In this document: in pieces, positions 59,738-64,000 of the stretch
How the letters are laid out: each line of letters starts with the position of its first letter
How positions within the stretch are numbered: position 1 is the stretch's first letter
Assembly (NCBI RefSeq): GCF_026262505.1
Contig: NC_067206.1
Span: forward strand, 33,371,896-33,435,895
Direction of reading: 5' to 3'
Length of the DNA: 64,000 nucleotides
Source of the DNA: Trichomonas vaginalis G3
Lineage: Eukaryota > Parabasalia > Trichomonadida > Trichomonadidae
Notes under the pieces: generated by a model
The model's database searches: none
Seen by the model: the letters and a program-made list of their open reading frames with translations, nothing else
What the model was told of the DNA's origin: nothing
Translations under genes and position numbers: made by a program

Positions 59738-61246
59738 CTAAGCATTCATGAAATCATATATAATTTCATCTTTTGTCTGAGAACTTGTCTTCTTTGGCAT
59801 GTATTTCCCTCTTTCTTCAAGAGACATCGCAAATACGTCGTCATCTCCGTCATTTCCACTGCTGGACATTCTCAACTCGAGTGGATCTGGTCTGTCACTG
59901 CTGGAGCTTCCTTCGTCAGAGAAGAACCTCTGATAATCGTTCTTTTTGGCCGCTTCGTTGCTGCTCATTTCTCTGACAAGTCTGATGATGACCAATACAA
60001 GTATAGGTATAATGATGATGAATAACAGTACAGGAACAACAACAATAATAATTCCGATCGAATTAACTGTTGCTTTTGGAGAATTCGTTGGCGGAGGAGA
60101 CTGTGAAGGATAAGGAGATTGAGCAGGTGTTTCTTCAGGTGTTCTTTCGGGGTAGGGAGTACGTTCTGGTAAATTATCTGTTTGAGGGGGAGTTGAAGGT
60201 AGAGGGGACCGCGTTGGGGATTGAGATACTGTAGGAACTGGAGATGGACCAGGAGTTGGAGGTAATGTTGGACATTTCGGATCTTCATCGGCATAATTAA
60301 ACAAAATTCTGCTTATTGAGCTCTGTTCGAACTGTGATGAGTCACCTGTTACAGCACCACAGTCAGAAATGGACTTATCCGTTAAACAATTGACTAATTT
60401 TAAGGTATATTGATATCCGAAAGGAGATTCAGCAGAAGTTGCAATTTTTCCGTTATTGCCTATAAACACACAGTTTGAAATGACTGAATTCTGCTTTAAT
60501 TCAAAAATTGACATCGAATTTTGGACAAAATTAGAATAAGAAAAAGAAAATTTGGGATCAAGAGTACAAAATTGAGTTTGCGATCCACCCTGTAATGTAT
60601 TGTATGAAAAAGAAATTCCGGTTTCACTTGCAAACGAAGAATCAGTTGTAGAAATCAAAGAAATCTGGGAAGAAGTAATATTATTGTACATGATATTGAT
60701 TTTGAAATAATTAGAATTAGGACTGGTTAACGATCCTTTTGATGAGGCAATATTATTTGAAACAAGTTGAATAGAATAAGAACTGATTATAGGAATTTCG
60801 ACTGTATTCTTGATGTAACAATGATAAATTATTGCTTGTGCTGAATATATGAGAGCATTCATTTGAGTAGATGTTGCTGAAAGACTATTAAACGTTGAAC
60901 ACATGACTCTTAAGACTGCGTTATTGTTATTACTTATGACATAGGTGTTAGCACCTTGGAAAATGCAATTATCAAATATAACTTCGGTTGCATCTGAATT
61001 TACTTCAACAGCTTGTTCTTGTGTTCCTGTATAATATTTTCTCGTATCATCGTTAGATAAGTAAACTGGAGACAAAGAATTGCGGAATGAGGACTTTTCA
61101 ACTCTCAGGGGACGAATTGAATAAAAAATAGGACTGAAAAAACGTGAAAATGAGGAATGTTGGACTTTGAGGTTGACAATTGATGAAAATATAGGTGATC
61201 GGTCAAACTTTACTAATGACAAATGCAAAAGTGTGACGTTGATCAT
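59738..61246 (-). CDS. membrane-anchored right-handed beta-helix surface protein
   Basis: 502 residues. Residues about 20-310 are short repeated strands with FxN/CxF wording (VIFDNCIFQG, VSNNIASSKG, VISNCVFIGNNG), like the polymorphic-membrane-protein-like families of trichomonads. A Pro/Ser/Thr-rich stalk follows (about 325-390), then one long membrane segment near 394-424 and a 75-residue cytosolic tail with acidic and Ser runs. A TCACTTTTG initiator lies about 20 bases before the ATG. No clear signal peptide is present, so the N-terminus may be incomplete or unconventionally targeted. Unlike cassettes A-D it has a start codon and anchor. Confidence 0.82.
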   Translation of the reverse strand: MINVTLLHLSLVKFDRSPIFSSIVNLKVQHSSFSRFFSPIFYSIRPLRVEKSSFRNSLSPVYLSNDDTRKYYTGTQEQAVEVNSDATEVIFDNCIFQGANTYVISNNNNAVLRVMCSTFNSLSATSTQMNALIYSAQAIIYHCYIKNTVEIPIISSYSIQLVSNNIASSKGSLTSPNSNYFKINIMYNNITSSQISLISTTDSSFASETGISFSYNTLQGGSQTQFCTLDPKFSFSYSNFVQNSMSIFELKQNSVISNCVFIGNNGKIATSAESPFGYQYTLKLVNCLTDKSISDCGAVTGDSSQFEQSSISRILFNYADEDPKCPTLPPTPGPSPVPTVSQSPTRSPLPSTPPQTDNLPERTPYPERTPEETPAQSPYPSQSPPPTNSPKATVNSIGIIIVVVPVLLFIIIIPILVLVIIRLVREMSSNEAAKKNDYQRFFSDEGSSSSDRPDPLELRMSSSGNDGDDDVFAMSLEERGKYMPKKTSSQTKDEIIYDFMNA

Positions 61247-61259
61247 CTACAAAATTATC

Positions 61260-61267
61260 AAAAGTGA
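61260..61267 (-). promoter_or_regulatory. initiator-like TCACTTTT
   Basis: Minus-strand TCACTTTT lies about 20 bases before the beta-helix gene ATG at 61246, the third example in the window of this exact motif and spacing. Confidence 0.6.
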
Positions 61268-61369
61268 ATATTTTTATTTTTGAAATTCATTTTATTCATC
61301 ATTACTAAGTTGATAAATCATTGTTGTTTTAAAAATCAACGGTTTTTTGCCATATTGTATAAATTTGCG

Positions 61370-61396
61370 GAAAGTCATCTTCTTCAGATGACTTTC
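61370..61396. repeat. 11-bp inverted repeat replacing the cassette 5' end
   Basis: GAAAGTCATCT, a five-base loop, then AGATGACTTTC. Cassettes A-C have GAAAGTCATCTGAAGAAG here in one direction. Cassette D carries the reverse complement of that segment, joined to GAAAG. Confidence 0.85.
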
Positions 61397-61399
61397 CAT

Positions 61400-62364
61400 G
61401 GACCAACTATTTCGGCAGCCAATTTACAGGAAGCACCATAAAACACTGCCAGAACTGCAATCTTACAGCAGGAAAAAATGAATATTACTTAGATGAATGT
61501 AATTTTTTTGATGATAGTGACCATGTTATCAACTTTAACCCAATTAACGACACATTATTCCTGCATAATCGCTGCTTTTTTAGTAATTGCACTTCAGAAG
61601 AAGAAGGAGGTTGCATTTACTACCAAATTGGCAGAAATAGTTCCATCGTTCAACGAAAATTCTGCTGCACAAAATGTCAAAGCCAGAGAGTTGGTCAATT
61701 TTCTTATACAAAAGTTGAGAGAGATAATTTAAACTTTATTATTGAAAGTTCCCTTTTCGATGTTGGAAATGGAAGAGATAGCGAAAGAGTAGTTAATGCA
61801 ATAGATGGGAATATCATTGTTTCATCAACAAATTTCTCATCAAATACAGATAGAGAAGATCCCGTTGGATATTTTTCTAAAACTTTAGAGAATGACTTTG
61901 TTACAACATTTAATTATTCTACAATTGCTAATAATTTAGGAACAGGCATGTATGATCTTATATATTTTGGTTATAACTCAATGATTGATTCATGCAATAT
62001 TATAAATAATTCTAACCCCGGATCAAATCAATGAATTATTTACCATATAAGTAATTCTCTTTCTATAAAAAGCTGCTCTTTTAGTAACAACACCGCTCCT
62101 TATTCATGTTTGATATATAACGATAATTATGATGGTAATGAACAATTAACAGTTGAAAATTGCTACATTGACAATTCGGTTACACCAATATTTGCCAATG
62201 ATGTAGAAACCAAAAGTCCAAGAGAACTATTTACTAACAAATTGATTCATCTTTCAACTGGCAATTGCCAAGCAGAATTTGCAATTATCGATAAAAGTAT
62301 TCCCAAACTTAAAAAACTTTTACTATTATTCAAAACTTTGTCAAACATTCAATTCGTATCATAA
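61400..62364 (+). pseudogene. beta-helix cassette D, one internal stop, altered 5' end
   Basis: The plus-strand frame from about 61400 (WTNYFGSQFTG) matches cassettes A-C throughout: CQNCNLTAGK, LFLHNRCFFSNCTS, RKFCCTKCQS, SCNIINN, HLSTGNCQAEFAI. A TGA at 62032-62034 falls where the others have Gly in YGIIYH, and the frame then stays open to 62364. It is the most diverged copy. Its start is rearranged (inverted repeat at 61370-61396) and lacks the GTGGAAAATTTTGGG found in A-C. Probably non-functional as a gene. Confidence 0.8.
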
Positions 62365-63114
62365 TTCCTTCGAATATTAACTCCAAAAACACCATAGAAG
62401 GAGTAATGAATGAAATACATCTACAATTAGTCATTTCTTCTTTAAAAGCTACAATAGAGATAAGATATTAAATAATTTCAAGATGACCAATTCCTGATGA
62501 CAAAATGAGTGGAGTCCACCTTTATTCTTTGCTTCTTTTCAGTTCCAATAGAGATAAGGTATTTAACAGCTTCAAGTTGTTCATTTTCTGATGCATAGAA
62601 TAGTGGAACACATCAATGTAATCATGTGTGTGTTGTAATCATTTATTAAATTTATTGATTTGATATTTTTTAAACTTATATTGAAGTAATAGATTCAACA
62701 ATCTATTTACCAGGAAATGCATGGAAAACTTGTGGTGTTCCAGTATAATCAAATACGTATGATAAGTTAAAATATCACATATTGGAATACTAACTTTCAA
62801 ATCTTAGGCAAAGCATTTCACCAATGATAGAGTACGAAAAATTAATTTGTTATAATCAACATCAATTATTTTCTAAATATCTATCTGAGGTCAATAAATG
62901 AAGTAATGTAACACCCAATATTTCGACATAAGATAATGCGGGGGTGACACCATTCGGTCCCAGAAAATTGTACAACGTTATTATTTTTCTGATAACATTT
63001 GAATACTTTTCAAAAACCCTTAGTACCTTTCACAATTGTATCGAATTAATTAAAATGCTATGAATTAAATGAATTTCGGACTAGAAAAATTTCATTAAAA
63101 ATCATCTATTATTG
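62365..63114. other. intergenic region with ankyrin remnant
   Basis: Apart from the ankyrin scrap at about 62440-62625, AT-rich sequence without recognisable features. Confidence 0.5.
62440..62625 (-). pseudogene. ankyrin-repeat gene scrap
   Basis: The minus strand reads VPLFYASENEQLEAVKYLISIGT and then, in another frame, STHFVIRNWSS-like decayed repeat sequence and a second YLISI segment. Wording is that of the ankyrin remnant at 12182-12824. Too short and broken to encode a protein. Confidence 0.65.
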
Positions 63115-63831
63115 ATGAATTTTACTGATTGTTTTATAGCAACAGTTGAAAATCAAGCACCATCAATGGAATCACTTGAATTCCTCGCCAAATTTAAAGA
63201 AGAAAATCCTAGTGAATATGTTTTAAACTTAATTTCATTAATTAATAACAAAGACATCAGTTACAAAGTTAGAATCGGTGCAATTAAATCATTATCTATC
63301 CCAATTAAATCTAGCAGGCGGATAGGCTCAAATGAACCAGGTTTTGAGGAAGAAAGGAATCAAATTTATATGACTCTTGAACCTTATTTACAGCAGAATG
63401 ACGAATTTGACAAAGCTTGTAGATCATCTCTAACAAATTGTCTCATAAATGTAAGCGAAGGATACTTCAGAGCATTTATTTCAAATTTTGTTCAAAAATT
63501 CCATGAAAACACAAATGTTCCTCTAATGCTAGGAATTATCTTGGATGTATTCAATCTTTCGTCTTATATATTACCAGTTTCTTGTATCGAAATTTTTTAT
63601 AACATAATTTAGCAATATAATGACGAAAATGTTACAAGCATTTGCCTTCAAATACTTAGCCATATTCAAACTATCCATGCTTGGGAGTTAGAAAAATATG
63701 ATTTTCATATTTTTGAAGAGTAAACCAAAAGAGGTATCAGGTATCATGCAGAATATCAATTCTGAAGCACTTGTGAATAAGATCCCAGATTTTTATCAGA
63801 TGATTTCGAGTCGATTCCAGTTTTGTTAAAT
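63115..63831 (+). pseudogene. decayed HEAT/importin-like helical repeat gene
   Basis: From ATG 63115 the frame (MNFTDCFIATVENQAPSMES) shows HEAT-like helices like the N-terminal part of importin-beta-type proteins (EFLAKFKEENPSEYVLNLISLINN, YKVRIGAIKSLS). It stops at TAG 63610-63612, but the same frame then reads on protein-like for about 35 codons (NVTSICLQILSHIQTIHAWEL). After another stop near 63720, a further frame continues (EALVNKIPDFYQMISS). The gene thus has at least two breaks and lacks most of a solenoid. Importin identity is tentative. Confidence 0.6.
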
Positions 63832-63864
63832 AATCGTTGACCTTCCAGTTTTGTTAAATAATCG
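63815..63864. repeat. 22-bp direct repeat, two copies
   Basis: TTCCAGTTTTGTTAAATAAT plus CG occurs at 63815-63836 and again at 63843-63864, a period of 28, at the end of the decayed HEAT-like gene. Confidence 0.85.
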
Positions 63865-64000
63865 TATTTTAAACGTACACTTTTTTCATTTTAGACCAAC
63901 CATATACAATATACTCGATTTATGCAGGTGGAGTTTTGTTATGTGTTGTGACAAGTTTAAATTTTACTTTTCAATTGTTATCACCAAATTCGCATATATT

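Overview
This window looks like nuclear DNA of a parabasalid protist of the trichomonad group (Trichomonas or Tritrichomonas type). It is strongly AT-rich. The genes are uninterrupted and eukaryotic (VPS29, HID1, RPN10, RSPH1, VHS, Ras, exostosin). Ankyrin, ARM and right-handed beta-helix families are abundant. Several genes carry a TCAC/TCAT-type initiator only about 10-25 bases before the ATG, as described for trichomonads. RSPH1 implies a motile flagellum. The species cannot be fixed from sequence alone.

Layout. 1-761: end of a Myb gene with a 48-bp coding repeat, broken at homopolymers. 762-3179: gene-poor, with two tRNA-box-like sequences. 3180-11863: pyroglutamyl peptidase, coiled-coil protein, PP1-like phosphatase, sugar transporter, VPS29 and a secreted Pro/Thr-rich protein. 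12182-18941: ankyrin pseudogene, a discoidin-like-domain protein, the first beta-helix cassette, a frameshifted ankyrin gene and a Ras-like GTPase. 19791-22597: dispersed repeat, a 1.17-kb inverted-repeat element and the second beta-helix cassette. 23043-27015: RBM34/Nop12-like protein, CAP-like protein, exostosin and RSPH1. 27054-29127: structured repeat island and hAT-like copy 1. 29145-35961: third beta-helix cassette, aminotransferase, VHS protein, hAT-like copy 2 and a PAP2-like protein. 36479-49719: hAT-like copy 3, a small CCLLL-tailed protein, HID1, two ARM proteins, a fluoride channel, RPN10, an RNASEK-like protein and an L-type-lectin-like membrane protein. 50212-56889: two tandem membrane proteins with coiled-coil N-termini and MFS-like modules; the larger holds three modules in one chain. 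57270-64000: nucleotide-sugar transporter, acylphosphatase, a membrane beta-helix protein, the fourth (decayed) beta-helix cassette, an ankyrin remnant and a decayed HEAT/importin-like gene.

Themes. VPS29, the VHS protein, HID1, the lectin and the RNASEK homologue all belong to endomembrane traffic, although they are not clustered as an operon. Genes sit head to head with very short gaps (25 bp at 48413/48439). The most unusual items are the three-module MFS protein, the four mosaic beta-helix cassettes (two intact ones lack any methionine codon) and a perfectly paired three-way-junction sequence at 27241-27308. Next come three near-identical 1.1-kb hAT-like elements with clear target duplications, one of them inserted in a beta-helix leader.
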